A stretch of 10,944 nt of DNA from Chthoniobacterales bacterium (lineage in GTDB: Bacteria; Verrucomicrobiota; Verrucomicrobiia; Chthoniobacterales; UBA10450), in assembly GCA_013694945.1 (NCBI GenBank), contig JACDBM010000212.1:1-10944 (forward strand). The letters run 5' to 3'. The translations under genes and the position numbers were made by a program. The notes under the pieces are model-generated. The model saw only the letters and a program-made list of their open reading frames with translations, was not told where the DNA came from and did not search any database. Positions 1 to 6,311 of this stretch are shown here, piece after piece (the first letter of the stretch is position 1; each line of letters starts with the position of its first letter).

Positions 1-1063
1 CCTCACCGAAAAACATCCAGCCGAGCGCACCCGCGGCCAGATATGGACCGAATGGCAATTTCGCCGACCAGACACGTTTGCCGATCAAGATTGTGCCGAC
101 TCCCACCACTGACCCGAGGAGTGACCCGGCAAAAACACTGAAGAGGACTGCGCGCCAACCGAGAAACGCGCCGATCGCAGCAAGGAATTTCAGGTCGCCG
201 CGGCCCATCGCTTCGCGCGGAATTTGCAGTTCGCGCACGACGCCCGTGATCGCGCTGACGTGATCGAGCTGTAATTCTTCTTCGCCAATCGCGACGCGAT
301 CATAGTGAAAGCGTAGGGTCGCCGGTCCGATATCGCGACCGTCGATCACGCCGGAATCGCATCGCATCAGAAGCTGGTCTTTCTCCCGAGAGAAGTAATC
401 GCTCCAGAGCCCCCGTTCTTCGCCGACAACAAAATCGGCATCGTCCCCTTTCCGGGTCCAGGTGAAAGGAGTTCGCGAGTCGAGCCGGATTTTCTTTTTG
501 CCAAAGGCGAGCTTGCCGGCTTCGAGCACGATCCAGAGCAGAGCATAGCCGAGCAGAGCAGAGCCCATCGACCAGAGCAGAGCGGTCCAGCGCTCGTCCG
601 TCAGCATTAGCGCGGGGAGGATAAAGCTGGCGATAACACCAGCTGCCGCGCCCCCAAGAGTCACCTCATCCGGAATGATGAAATGTTCGAAGTCGATAAA
701 CGTCGCGACGATCAGAAGCGAGGCGAAAATCCAGTATGCGATCGCGAGCGGCCACGGGAAACTGCGCCAGACTGCGAGGAAAAGCAGTGCCGTCAGCAGC
801 TCGACGAGAAAGTAACGAAACGCGATCCAGCTGCCGCAATTCGCGCAGCGGCCGCGCAGGATTATCCAACTCAGCAGCGGCAGGTTCTGATGCCACGGGA
901 TCTGTTTTTTACAGGATGGACAGAAGGAGCGGCGCGGCTCGTTTACAGAGAGATCGAGTGGAAGACGGTAGATGCAGACGTTTAGAAACGAACCCACGGC
1001 TCCCCCGAGGACGAACGCGACGGCGCTAAAAAGAAAATCGTAGGCGGCGAGCGACGAGTCCAT
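1..1063 (-). CDS. Prepilin peptidase (A24 family), C-terminus cut by window edge
   Basis: This is a membrane aspartyl protease that cleaves and N-methylates type IV prepilins or type II secretion pseudopilins at the inner membrane. My translation is open for 354 codons from an ATG that directly follows an in-frame TAA five codons upstream. It shows the family signatures in order: GSFLNVCIYR at residues 24-33, the two zinc-type CxxC pairs (C48/C51 and C73/C76) of the N-terminal domain, the first catalytic aspartate in FIDFEH (D124), the second in GRGDLK (D290), and a PFGPYLAAG tail at 338-346. Only a few C-terminal residues seem to be missing. The two catalytic aspartates lie 166 residues apart, against roughly 65 in PilD, because a mostly hydrophilic insert of about 100 residues (190-285) separates membrane helices. 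It starts 25 bases after tatC and probably shares its transcript. The family is certain; whether it serves pili, secretion or competence cannot be told here. Confidence 0.93.
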   Translation of the reverse strand, partial: MDSSLAAYDFLFSAVAFVLGGAVGSFLNVCIYRLPLDLSVNEPRRSFCPSCKKQIPWHQNLPLLSWIILRGRCANCGSWIAFRYFLVELLTALLFLAVWRSFPWPLAIAYWIFASLLIVATFIDFEHFIIPDEVTLGGAAAGVIASFILPALMLTDERWTALLWSMGSALLGYALLWIVLEAGKLAFGKKKIRLDSRTPFTWTRKGDDADFVVGEERGLWSDYFSREKDQLLMRCDSGVIDGRDIGPATLRFHYDRVAIGEEELQLDHVSAITGVVRELQIPREAMGRGDLKFLAAIGAFLGWRAVLFSVFAGSLLGSVVGVGTILIGKRVWSAKLPFGPYLAAGALGWMFFGE

Positions 1064-1088
1064 CGTGTGGCTGGGGAGTTAACAACCG

Positions 1089-1862
1089 CTACGCCTTCTC
1101 CCCGCGACGTTGCATAAACCACGCAATCCAAATGCAGCTTTCGTAGAGGAGATACATCGGAGCGCCCATTGCAATCAGGGTAAGAATGTCCGGTGTCGGT
1201 GTGATGATGGCCGCCAAAATGAAGATTAACACCACTGCGTAAGGACGCGTCCTGGCCATCAAATCGTAGCTGACCAGCCCGAATCGTACCAGTGCCAGCA
1301 CGACGACGGGCAGTTCGAAAGCGAGCCCGAAGCCGATCGTAAAGCGCGTTACAAAGGAATAATATTCCCGCACTGTCCAGGCTGGGACCCACCCGAGCGA
1401 GGCCGCGTCGTTAAAGAAAAACAGCACCGTCTTCGGTAGCAGCCACATGTAGCAGGCGATCACGCCGCCTAAAAAAAGCGCGAAGCTGACCGCGATTGCC
1501 GGGAGAAGCAACCGCTTCTCGACCGCGGTGAGCGCCGGCAGCACAAACTCCGCGAGAAAATAAAGCAGCAGCGGGAACGACAGCACAATTCCCGCGTAGA
1601 AAGCGAGTTGGAAAGAGATCGTGATCGAATCTGTAATCCCGAGCGCTTGAAGTGTGCGCAATTTCGCATCGAGCTGATCAAGCGGGCGCTGCATCAGATG
1701 TGTCAGCTGCGCCCGAAAGAGAAAGCAGAGAACCATCGCGATGAAGAGCGCGATAGCCATCTTCACGACCGTCCAGCGGAGATCCTCGAGGTGTTCGAGG
1801 AACGGCTTGGCCGTTTCGGACTCGGGAATCTCCCGGAATTTGAAGAAGTTCCGCAGGGCCAT
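1089..1862 (-). CDS. tatC: Sec-independent protein translocase TatC
   Basis: TatC is the multi-spanning inner-membrane receptor that binds twin-arginine signal peptides and, with TatA/TatB, exports folded proteins. The 257-residue product has a short cytoplasmic N-terminus and about six hydrophobic segments. Family signatures are visible: FLEHLEDLRW at 21-30 (the HLxELR signal-peptide-binding motif, with Asp27 where E. coli has Glu15), FGLAFELP at 178-185 containing the conserved membrane glutamate (E183, equivalent to E. coli E170), and the TPTPD...GAPMYLLYE region at 221-241. I chose the ATG at 1862, eight bases after the Nudix stop codon. An upstream in-frame start at 1916 would overlap the Nudix gene by 46 bases and add an unrelated Arg-rich stretch. 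No clear Shine-Dalgarno sequence precedes either. No tatA or tatB lies in the window, so they must be elsewhere. Confidence 0.96.
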   Translation of the reverse strand: MALRNFFKFREIPESETAKPFLEHLEDLRWTVVKMAIALFIAMVLCFLFRAQLTHLMQRPLDQLDAKLRTLQALGITDSITISFQLAFYAGIVLSFPLLLYFLAEFVLPALTAVEKRLLLPAIAVSFALFLGGVIACYMWLLPKTVLFFFNDAASLGWVPAWTVREYYSFVTRFTIGFGLAFELPVVVLALVRFGLVSYDLMARTRPYAVVLIFILAAIITPTPDILTLIAMGAPMYLLYESCIWIAWFMQRRGEKA

Positions 1863-1870
1863 CGGAAACG

Positions 1871-2485
1871 TCAGGCGTGCAGGGAAAGAAATCCGTCCGC
1901 GACCAGCTTTGCGCAAATGCCAAGTGTGTTCGCGTCCCGAATCTCGCCGCTCGCGATCATGTTTGTGACCTCTTCAGGACTGAAAGCGCGGCAATCCAGA
2001 ATTGATTCTGAGTCGGTGTGAGCCGGACCGTCAGCGCCAGGTTCCACTGGTCGAACAAGGAAGAAGTAACCCTGCTCGTCGGTGAACCCGGGCGATGAGA
2101 AAAAGAAGCCAAGCGGGATTATCTCGCCACCTGCGCTCACCTCATATCCCGTTTCCTCGCGCAGTTCACGAAGCGCGACGATGTTGTAGCCGTCTACAAC
2201 ATCATCACCATTGGCTGCGAGATCCACCTGCCCTGCAGGAACTTCCCAGATCGCAGCGCGGATCGGAATGCGTTCCTGGCGGACCAAGACCAGCTTTCCA
2301 TCTGCGGTCATCGGAGCAATAATCACCGCCGCTTTGCGAAAAACCACCGTCCAATGCCGCGTCTTCGGCTCGTTGGGACTTCGAACTTCTACATCCGCGA
2401 CGGAGAGGTGCGCATTTTCGAAATGCGTTTCACGAGAGAGAGTCTCCCATCCTGGAGGATCTGCGGGAGCACTCTTGAGCTTCAC
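1871..2485 (-). CDS. Nudix hydrolase, ADP-ribose pyrophosphatase-like
   Basis: A 204-residue Nudix hydrolase of the ADP-sugar pyrophosphatase (NudF-like) type, which would cleave ADP-ribose or a similar nucleoside diphosphate derivative to AMP and a sugar phosphate. The motif WEVPAG at 80-85 leads into the Nudix box, whose catalytic helix RELREETGY (106-114) is intact with its metal-binding glutamates. The loop SPGFTDE (131-137) is typical of ADP-ribose pyrophosphatases. One oddity is that the box is expanded: 20 residues separate its first Gly (G85) from Arg106 instead of the usual 13, and Asp98 occupies the position of the first box Glu. The start is a GTG; an in-frame TAA lies four codons upstream and no alternative start precedes the domain. 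It sits between folB and tatC, eight bases before tatC. The precise substrate is not predictable from sequence alone. Confidence 0.9.
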   Translation of the reverse strand: MKLKSAPADPPGWETLSRETHFENAHLSVADVEVRSPNEPKTRHWTVVFRKAAVIIAPMTADGKLVLVRQERIPIRAAIWEVPAGQVDLAANGDDVVDGYNIVALRELREETGYEVSAGGEIIPLGFFFSSPGFTDEQGYFFLVRPVEPGADGPAHTDSESILDCRAFSPEEVTNMIASGEIRDANTLGICAKLVADGFLSLHA

Positions 2486-2510
2486 CGCGCAAGATTAGGA
2501 GCGGCCTGAA

Positions 2511-2549
2511 GAAAAGCGAATGCTTCTGCGCTCAGCAGGTCCGCTTCGC
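2511..2549 (-). terminator. Weak hairpin plus T-run after folB
   Basis: On the minus strand the 67-base gap between folB and the Nudix gene contains GCGAAGC (2549-2543) pairing with GCATTCGC (2523-2516), with one bulged base and a loop of about 19 bases. It is followed at once by TTTTC (2515-2511). It could be a weak intrinsic terminator or attenuator that reduces expression of the Nudix-tatC-peptidase genes. The long loop and short T-run make this uncertain. Confidence 0.22.
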
Positions 2550-2552
2550 GAT

Positions 2553-2918
2553 TTATGGTCGCGTGATCTTAACTGCGACATACTTCGCATCGGCCAAGAC
2601 GAATTTCCGCAGCTCTAATCGTACTTTGGCGATCGGAAAACTGCGCAACAGGTCCACTGCGATTTCTTCAGCGAGCGTTTCAATCAGTCGATCTGTGCGG
2701 CCACTCACGAGTTTTTTGATCTCCCGGCACACACCCGAATAATTCACGGTCTTCGCGAGTTCGTCCTGCAACTCGTGGAACCCGGCGATCGGCCAGACCG
2801 TGAGCGATAGCGTGAGACGCTGTGGCTTCGCCCGCTCCTCCTCGGGAACACCCACGCGCGCCGCGAGCTCGAGCTCCTGGATGTGAATCGCGTCCGCGGT
2901 GTCTCTGGAGTGCGACAT
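2553..2918 (-). CDS. folB: Dihydroneopterin aldolase
   Basis: FolB converts 7,8-dihydroneopterin to 6-hydroxymethyl-dihydropterin and glycolaldehyde in cytosolic folate synthesis. The 121-residue product has the usual family length plus a roughly ten-residue N-terminal extension. It shows IHIQELELAARVGVPEEER at 11-29 (the GVxxxER segment carrying the conserved Glu), the Tyr in VNYSGV (Y60), the substrate-binding Glu in LIETLAEEIA (E80) and the Lys of the terminal strand LELRKF (K105). I chose the ATG at 2918. An in-frame TTG at 2954 would add twelve unconserved residues. Neither start has a well-spaced ribosome binding site: a GGGGGA run directly abuts the ATG. It is the first gene of a likely folB-Nudix-tatC-peptidase run, 75 bases after the Uma2 stop. 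The other folate genes are not in the window. Confidence 0.92.
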   Translation of the reverse strand: MSHSRDTADAIHIQELELAARVGVPEEERAKPQRLTLSLTVWPIAGFHELQDELAKTVNYSGVCREIKKLVSGRTDRLIETLAEEIAVDLLRSFPIAKVRLELRKFVLADAKYVAVKITRP

Positions 2919-2993
2919 TCCCCCGATTAGGCGCGGGGAGAGAGGCGATTGCAAACCTCAATCGAAAGAGCCCTTGGCCCGATGCGCGGCTGT

Positions 2994-3563
2994 TTACAAG
3001 TGTGTGCGCTCGTAAACGGCCGCAAGCGTAAGCGTGCACTCAATCGACGGCATGACAAGCGTGTCGCTTTTCTCGGTCAGGAATTCCATTGTCCACCCTG
3101 CGGCCGTCCGGCGATAGACCGTGATTGCGACATGGAACTGATCCACCAACGCATACAGTTCAAGCGATTCGATCGCCTGATAATTGCGCAGCTTCTCGCC
3201 GCGATCGATCCGCTCGGTATCGGGCGACAGGACCTCGAAGAGGACGCGCGGCTCACCGGCAAAGAGCGAGGCATTGCCCGCCGCGGAACAATCAACGGTC
3301 ACATCCGGATAATAAAAAAAGTCGGCTGCATCTTTTCGGATGCGGACCTTTACGTCGGAAGAAAAAACCTCGCAGGCTTTGCCACGAAGCTGTTGTCGGA
3401 CCTCCGCGTAGATGTTCCCCGCGATCCGGTCGTGGCCAACGCTGGTTCCAGCGATGGCGTAGATCGCGCCGGCCAGATACTCATGCTTCGCCTGACTGAG
3501 ACGTTCACCTGCGAGGTAATCCTCAACGGTGAAGTAATATGCCGCGCGCACTGCACTGGCCAC
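2994..3563 (-). CDS. Uma2 family (DUF820) endonuclease-like protein
   Basis: A 189-residue member of the Uma2/DUF820 family, a PD-(D/E)xK nuclease-fold group common in cyanobacteria and environmental bacteria and often found in many copies. The layout matches the family: FTVEDYLAGE near the start, KHEYLAGAIYAIAGTS at 26-41, SSDVKVR at 68-74, the candidate catalytic YYPDV (D87), LFEVLSPDT with E110, then DRGEKLRNY (K124) and LVDQFHVAITVYRR at 139-152. So the nuclease-type acidic residues look intact. The cellular role of the family is not established; a restriction or mobile-element role has been suggested. The start is GTG with AAGG seven bases upstream and an in-frame TAA four codons before it. 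It stands alone between two intergenic stretches and has no obvious functional tie to its neighbours, so it may be an accessory insertion. No partner gene or terminal repeat is visible. Confidence 0.85.
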   Translation of the reverse strand: MASAVRAAYYFTVEDYLAGERLSQAKHEYLAGAIYAIAGTSVGHDRIAGNIYAEVRQQLRGKACEVFSSDVKVRIRKDAADFFYYPDVTVDCSAAGNASLFAGEPRVLFEVLSPDTERIDRGEKLRNYQAIESLELYALVDQFHVAITVYRRTAAGWTMEFLTEKSDTLVMPSIECTLTLAAVYERTHL

Positions 3564-3574
3564 AACGCGACCTT
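3564..3574 (-). promoter_or_regulatory. Ribosome binding site for Uma2 gene
   Basis: AAGG (3574-3571 on the minus strand) lies seven bases before the GTG start at 3563. It supports that GTG over the in-frame GTG four codons later. Confidence 0.4.
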
Positions 3575-3789
3575 AAAGGAGACGAGCGTCATGGCAACAG
3601 CGGGACATACTCGGGCCAGAGTCCGCACTGCACGTCGACCGTCCTGCTTAGGAGGGATCGAGCGACCGCCTGGGCAATGCAGGCGTCGACAAGTTCGTTA
3701 ATTCATCCCGCCGCAGTGAGCAATTTTGCCATTCTTGCGGCTTTGTGGATGCAAAAGAGCTGCACTGCGCTTTCCGCTACGGAGGCTCG
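3564..3789. other. Intergenic stretch between dciA and the Uma2 gene
   Basis: A 226-base gap with no credible gene on either strand, the longest non-coding stretch in the window. It holds an imperfect hairpin, GCGG-bulge-ACTC-loop-GAGT-CCGC at 3600-3626, and repeated GTCGAC hexamers at 3634-3639 and 3685-3690. A plus-strand ATG at 3591 has an AAGGAG-like sequence about nine bases upstream but encodes only some 36 Arg-rich residues with no recognisable character. I see no clear promoter, tRNA or terminator. Confidence 0.5.
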
Positions 3790-4149
3790 TCAGCCGATCC
3801 TGAAGCGCAAATCGCGGACAATTCTGCCGCCGAAGCGCTGCTTGAGTTTTCGCAAGATCTCGGCTTTTGAAATTGTTTCGAACTGATAGTGCAGCGCGGG
3901 CTGGAGGACGCGGACGTATAGGACACCTTCGCGCAGACTCACTGGAGCGGAGTGCGACGCAATAAATTCGCCTACGATCGCCTGCCAGGCGCTCGTTATC
4001 TCTTCGGCCTGCAACCGCTCTGCGAGTCCGAGCTTCTGCATCAAAGACGGCAGCACGTCGACCGGAGCTTTCCACTTGTCAGGCCGGTGCTTCGCCTCAG
4101 GCAATCCGCGCCATTCGGCGATTACGGCAGCACGAAGAGCGGCATTCAT
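3790..4149 (-). CDS. dciA: DciA family protein (DUF721), helicase-loading candidate
   Basis: A 119-residue DUF721 protein. DciA is the ancestral bacterial loader of the replicative helicase DnaB in species lacking DnaC/DnaI. The N-terminal half is basic and helical. The domain proper follows, with ITSAWQAIVGEFIASHSAPVSLREG at about 51-75 (the W..IVG...A.H..P..L..G pattern of the family) and LYVRVLQPALHYQFETISKAEILRKLKQRFGG at about 77-108, then a short VRDLRFRIG tail typical of DUF721. The ATG at 4149 is the natural start, and no clear Shine-Dalgarno sequence precedes it. It lies 66 bases downstream of rpoN in the same orientation and may be co-transcribed, although the two have no known functional link. 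The family assignment rests on motif pattern only. The length agrees with short DUF721 proteins. Confidence 0.8.
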   Translation of the reverse strand: MNAALRAAVIAEWRGLPEAKHRPDKWKAPVDVLPSLMQKLGLAERLQAEEITSAWQAIVGEFIASHSAPVSLREGVLYVRVLQPALHYQFETISKAEILRKLKQRFGGRIVRDLRFRIG

Positions 4150-4215
4150 TCGCCAGTGTTACGGAAACCGGACTCGCAATGACAGCGGAAACAGGCTCAA
4201 GAACACGGATCCACG

Positions 4216-5643
4216 CTAGTATTTTCGCCGCATATTACTCGGCAGAATGTTGAGCTCCGTCCGGTATTTCGCCACGGTGCGGCGCGCGATCGGGATGCCG
4301 CGTTCGCTCAGGATTTCGACGATCTCCTTGTCGCTCAAGGGTGAACTTCCGTCCTCGTTCTTCACCAAATCAAGGATTGCCTCCTTCACACTCGTGTTGC
4401 TCATCGCCTCGCCGCTGGAGGTTTGATAGCCAGGCGTGAAGAAATACTTCATCTCGTAAACGCCCTGCGGCGTGGACATGTATTTGCCCGAGATGGCGCG
4501 GCTCACCGTGGTTTCATGCACTCCGACAGCATCAGCGATTTGCACCATCGTCATCGGCTTCAAATGGGCGCTGCCTTCGTCCAGGAACTCCCGTTGCCGG
4601 GAGACGATCTGGTGAGCGATGTTAGAGATGGTCTGCTGTCGCTGGTGGATGGATTTGATCAGAAACTTCCCGCTGCGGATCTTGTCCCGAATGTAATCCT
4701 TCACCTCGCTACCGTTCCCGTCCTGCGCCATGATGTCTTTGTAGGTATTACTGATGCGAAGATGCGGGATTTGCTCGCCGTTGAGTACGATCTGGTATTC
4801 GCCGTCAATCTTTTCGACGGTCACGTCGGGCAAGACGTAGTTCTGCGGTGACTCGGCGAAGATTTGTCCAGGCCGGGGATCGAGTTGGGCGATATTGTTG
4901 GCGCACTTCTGCACCTGCTCGACGCTGAGGCCCATTCTCCGGGCAATCTCCGGGAAGCGGCGCTTTCCCAAATCTGCCATGTGATCGCTGATGATCTTGT
5001 ATTCGAGACTGTTCTGCTTCCCCTCGCGTTTCAGCTGGATCAGAAGACACTCCCGCAAGTCTCGCGCGCCAACACCCGGCGGGTAAAAGCTCTGGATGAG
5101 CGTGAGCATGTTCTCGAAATCTTCCTGAGCGATGCCGGTGTTCATGGACATGTCTTCCGGCGAGGACTGGAGGAAGCCGCTATCGTCGATGTTGCCGATG
5201 ATCACTTCCGCGGTCTTACGGTCGTCCGCGTTTAGCGCCGTCTGATTCAACTGCCCCATGAGGTGCTGCTGGAGAGTTTCCTGCGTCGCGATGGAATCGA
5301 AGAAGAATTGCCGTTTCTCCTCCTCATCCTGCGAGCGGGCGCTGTAACTGCTCGATTGCGCCATGTAATCGCGCCATTCCTCATCGAGCTTGGCGAGCTG
5401 GTCGAATTCCTCCTTGAAATTCTCGTCCGCCTTTTCGGTCTCGCTCTTTGGCTCCTCGCCTTCATCCGAACCAATCTCGGTAGCGAGTTCTTCCAGCACT
5501 GGATTCACTTCCATCTCCTGCTGAACGAGATTGCGTAGCTCGAGGAGCGGAGCCTGCAGAATGAGCAAGCTTTGTTGAAGTTGCGGAGCGAGAACCTGCT
5601 GAAGCGAGAGGTTCTGCGATTGGTGCATGCCTTGGCCGGCCAT
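4216..5643 (-). CDS. rpoN: RNA polymerase sigma-54 factor RpoN
   Basis: Sigma-54 directs RNA polymerase to -24/-12 promoters and needs an ATP-hydrolysing activator to open them. The 475-residue protein has all regions. Region I is Gln/Leu-rich (roughly residues 6-50, SLQQVLAPQLQQSLLILQ), where activators contact it. Region II is acidic (about 57-110). Next comes the core-binding domain with GFLQSSPEDM and the FYPPGVGARDLRECLLIQL block. The helix-turn-helix is near 371-396 (VGVHETTVSRAISGKY), and the RpoN box that reads the -24 element, ARRTVAKYR, is at 453-461. The ATG at 5643 is used here. A second ATG five codons in (5628) gives MHQSQNLSLQQ, closer to the usual N-terminus, and no ribosome site clearly separates the two. 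It is divergent from the small secreted genes and upstream of dciA. A sigma-54 activator lies 660 bases away. Confidence 0.98.
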   Translation of the reverse strand: MAGQGMHQSQNLSLQQVLAPQLQQSLLILQAPLLELRNLVQQEMEVNPVLEELATEIGSDEGEEPKSETEKADENFKEEFDQLAKLDEEWRDYMAQSSSYSARSQDEEEKRQFFFDSIATQETLQQHLMGQLNQTALNADDRKTAEVIIGNIDDSGFLQSSPEDMSMNTGIAQEDFENMLTLIQSFYPPGVGARDLRECLLIQLKREGKQNSLEYKIISDHMADLGKRRFPEIARRMGLSVEQVQKCANNIAQLDPRPGQIFAESPQNYVLPDVTVEKIDGEYQIVLNGEQIPHLRISNTYKDIMAQDGNGSEVKDYIRDKIRSGKFLIKSIHQRQQTISNIAHQIVSRQREFLDEGSAHLKPMTMVQIADAVGVHETTVSRAISGKYMSTPQGVYEMKYFFTPGYQTSSGEAMSNTSVKEAILDLVKNEDGSSPLSDKEIVEILSERGIPIARRTVAKYRTELNILPSNMRRKY

Positions 5644-5650
5644 TCACGCA

Positions 5651-5658
5651 GGCTAGCC
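5651..5658. repeat. GGCTAGCC palindrome upstream of rpoN
   Basis: A perfect 8-base palindrome seven bases before the first rpoN ATG, in the divergent intergenic region. It could be an operator or chance; nothing else supports it. Confidence 0.2.
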
Positions 5659-5710
5659 AACCAGTCGCCTAAAAAGCAAGCATTTTCCGCGCCGCAGAGA
5701 ACATGCCCTT

Positions 5711-5730
5711 CCCGCGGCGAGCGCCCGCGG
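5711..5730. repeat. Paired CCCGCGG repeats upstream of the sigma-54 site
   Basis: CCCGCGG occurs at 5711-5717 and 5724-5730 as a direct repeat with a 13-base period. Each copy contains the palindrome CCGCGG. The second ends six bases before the proposed -24 element. It may be a protein-binding site, but such sequences are not rare in GC-rich DNA. Confidence 0.3.
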
Positions 5731-5735
5731 CAACC

Positions 5736-5751
5736 CGGAACGCGAATTGCT
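5736..5751 (+). promoter_or_regulatory. Candidate sigma-54 (-24/-12) promoter
   Basis: CGGAACG-CGAA-TTGCT matches the consensus TGGCACG-N4-TTGCW at 10 of 12 defined positions. The invariant GG (5737-5738) and GC (5749-5750) are separated by exactly ten bases, the spacing sigma-54 requires. With C5750 as -12, transcription would begin near 5762, only about seven bases before the ATG of the first small secreted gene. That agrees with the absence of a Shine-Dalgarno sequence there. The site sits in the divergent region beside rpoN, and a sigma-54 activator gene lies just past the target genes. No separate activator-binding site is proven. Confidence 0.6.
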
Positions 5752-5768
5752 TTGAGCTAAACCGCTGT

Positions 5769-5996
5769 ATGAAACGATTAGCCAGCCTTGCCTGCCTATG
5801 CCTAATGACCCTCTCTCCGGGAAACGCCGCAGAGCCCGTGAACCCTCAGGAACAGCAGCTTGCGGCGATCGTTAAGGAGTTGCAGGGGCAGCAGGATCAA
5901 ATCGTCCGAAATCAAGCCAAGATTGACGCGAAGCTCGTGACGATCGCGGAAGCGGTGCGGATTGCGCGCATCTACTCCAGTCGGGGAGGAAATTAG
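5769..5996 (+). CDS. Small secreted coiled-coil protein, copy 1
   Basis: I do not recognise a named family. The 75-residue product has a clear Sec signal peptide: MKR, a hydrophobic stretch to about residue 16, then a likely cleavage near GNAA/EP (residues 18-23). The mature part of about 54 residues is almost entirely a charged, Gln-rich helix (roughly 27-68) with heptad-like spacing of Leu/Ile/Val, ending in ARIYSSRGGN. It should be a short exported, probably periplasmic, coiled-coil protein. The ATG at 5769 is chosen because the signal peptide begins there; an upstream in-frame ATG at 5703 would bury it behind an Arg/Pro-rich extension and lies ahead of the candidate sigma-54 promoter. One base separates its stop from the next start, so the two form an operon. 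The helix aligns without gaps with its neighbour's helix, which suggests tandem duplication. Confidence 0.75.
   Translation: MKRLASLACLCLMTLSPGNAAEPVNPQEQQLAAIVKELQGQQDQIVRNQAKIDAKLVTIAEAVRIARIYSSRGGN
5985..5989 (+). promoter_or_regulatory. Ribosome binding site for second small secreted gene
   Basis: GGAGG sits eight bases before the ATG at 5998, inside the last codons of the preceding gene. It fixes the start of the second gene and contrasts with the first gene, which has no such site. Confidence 0.6.
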
Positions 5997-5997
5997 G

Positions 5998-6288
5998 ATG
6001 CTGCGTAAAATCACCCCGGTGGCCGTCGCTCTCCTCCTAAGCCTCACCTGCTCTCAGGCGCAGACACCAGCACTCACGATCGTCCAGGCCGCGCCCACGA
6101 GCGAACCTGCGCCTCCCGCGGTGACTCGGGTTGCGCCCGCAAGCTCGACCGAATCTGTGTTCAAGCTCCTCGAAGAGATGAAAGCGGTGAATGAAATCAT
6201 TCTCTCGAAGCAAGCCGCCACTTTAGGCCAGCTCGAGGAGATGGAGAAAGCGGCGGAGCAGATTAAGATCTACAGCAAGCGCACCTAG
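5998..6288 (+). CDS. Small secreted coiled-coil protein, copy 2
   Basis: No named family is recognised. The 96-residue protein starts with a Sec signal peptide (MLRK, hydrophobic core to about residue 17, probable cleavage near SQA/QT at 19-23). Cys18 does not fit a good lipobox. A Pro/Ala/Thr-rich linker follows (about 24-52, SEPAPPAVTRVAPASS), then a charged helix (53-92) ending in QIKIYSKRT. The helix aligns ungapped over about 41 residues with the same region of the preceding protein, sharing the terminal IYSxR motif, with about ten identities by eye. This copy differs by the Pro-rich linker, which could span peptidoglycan or separate the helix from a partner. It is translated from a good GGAGG site, with its start one base after the first gene's stop. 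The convergent activator gene ends 14 bases beyond. Confidence 0.78.
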   Translation: MLRKITPVAVALLLSLTCSQAQTPALTIVQAAPTSEPAPPAVTRVAPASSTESVFKLLEEMKAVNEIILSKQAATLGQLEEMEKAAEQIKIYSKRT

Positions 6289-6311
6289 CCGCCGCGAGGC
6301 TGTTACTTTTT
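6287..6311 (+). terminator. Possible terminator between convergent genes
   Basis: AGCC (6287-6290) pairs with GGCT (6298-6301) around a seven-base loop, with TTTTT at 6307-6311 a few bases later. It lies in the 14-base convergent gap and overlaps the ends of both genes. The four-base stem is weak. Confidence 0.22.

Noticed and set aside
1863..1916. Longer tatC beginning at 1916.
   Set aside because: The added 18 residues are Arg-rich, overlap the Nudix gene and have no ribosome site; TatC normally starts shortly before the HLxELR motif.
2919..2954. TTG start for folB at 2954.
   Set aside because: It would add twelve unconserved residues, and the GAGG-like sequence is too close to the codon.
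3600..3626. Hairpin in the dciA-Uma2 gap as a terminator or small RNA.
   Set aside because: The stems are only 4+4 base pairs with a five-base bulge and no T-run follows.
2949..3701. A 250-codon open frame on the plus strand.
   Set aside because: It lies opposite the well-supported Uma2 gene and reads as Arg/Ile-rich sequence without family motifs; it is the antisense shadow of that gene.
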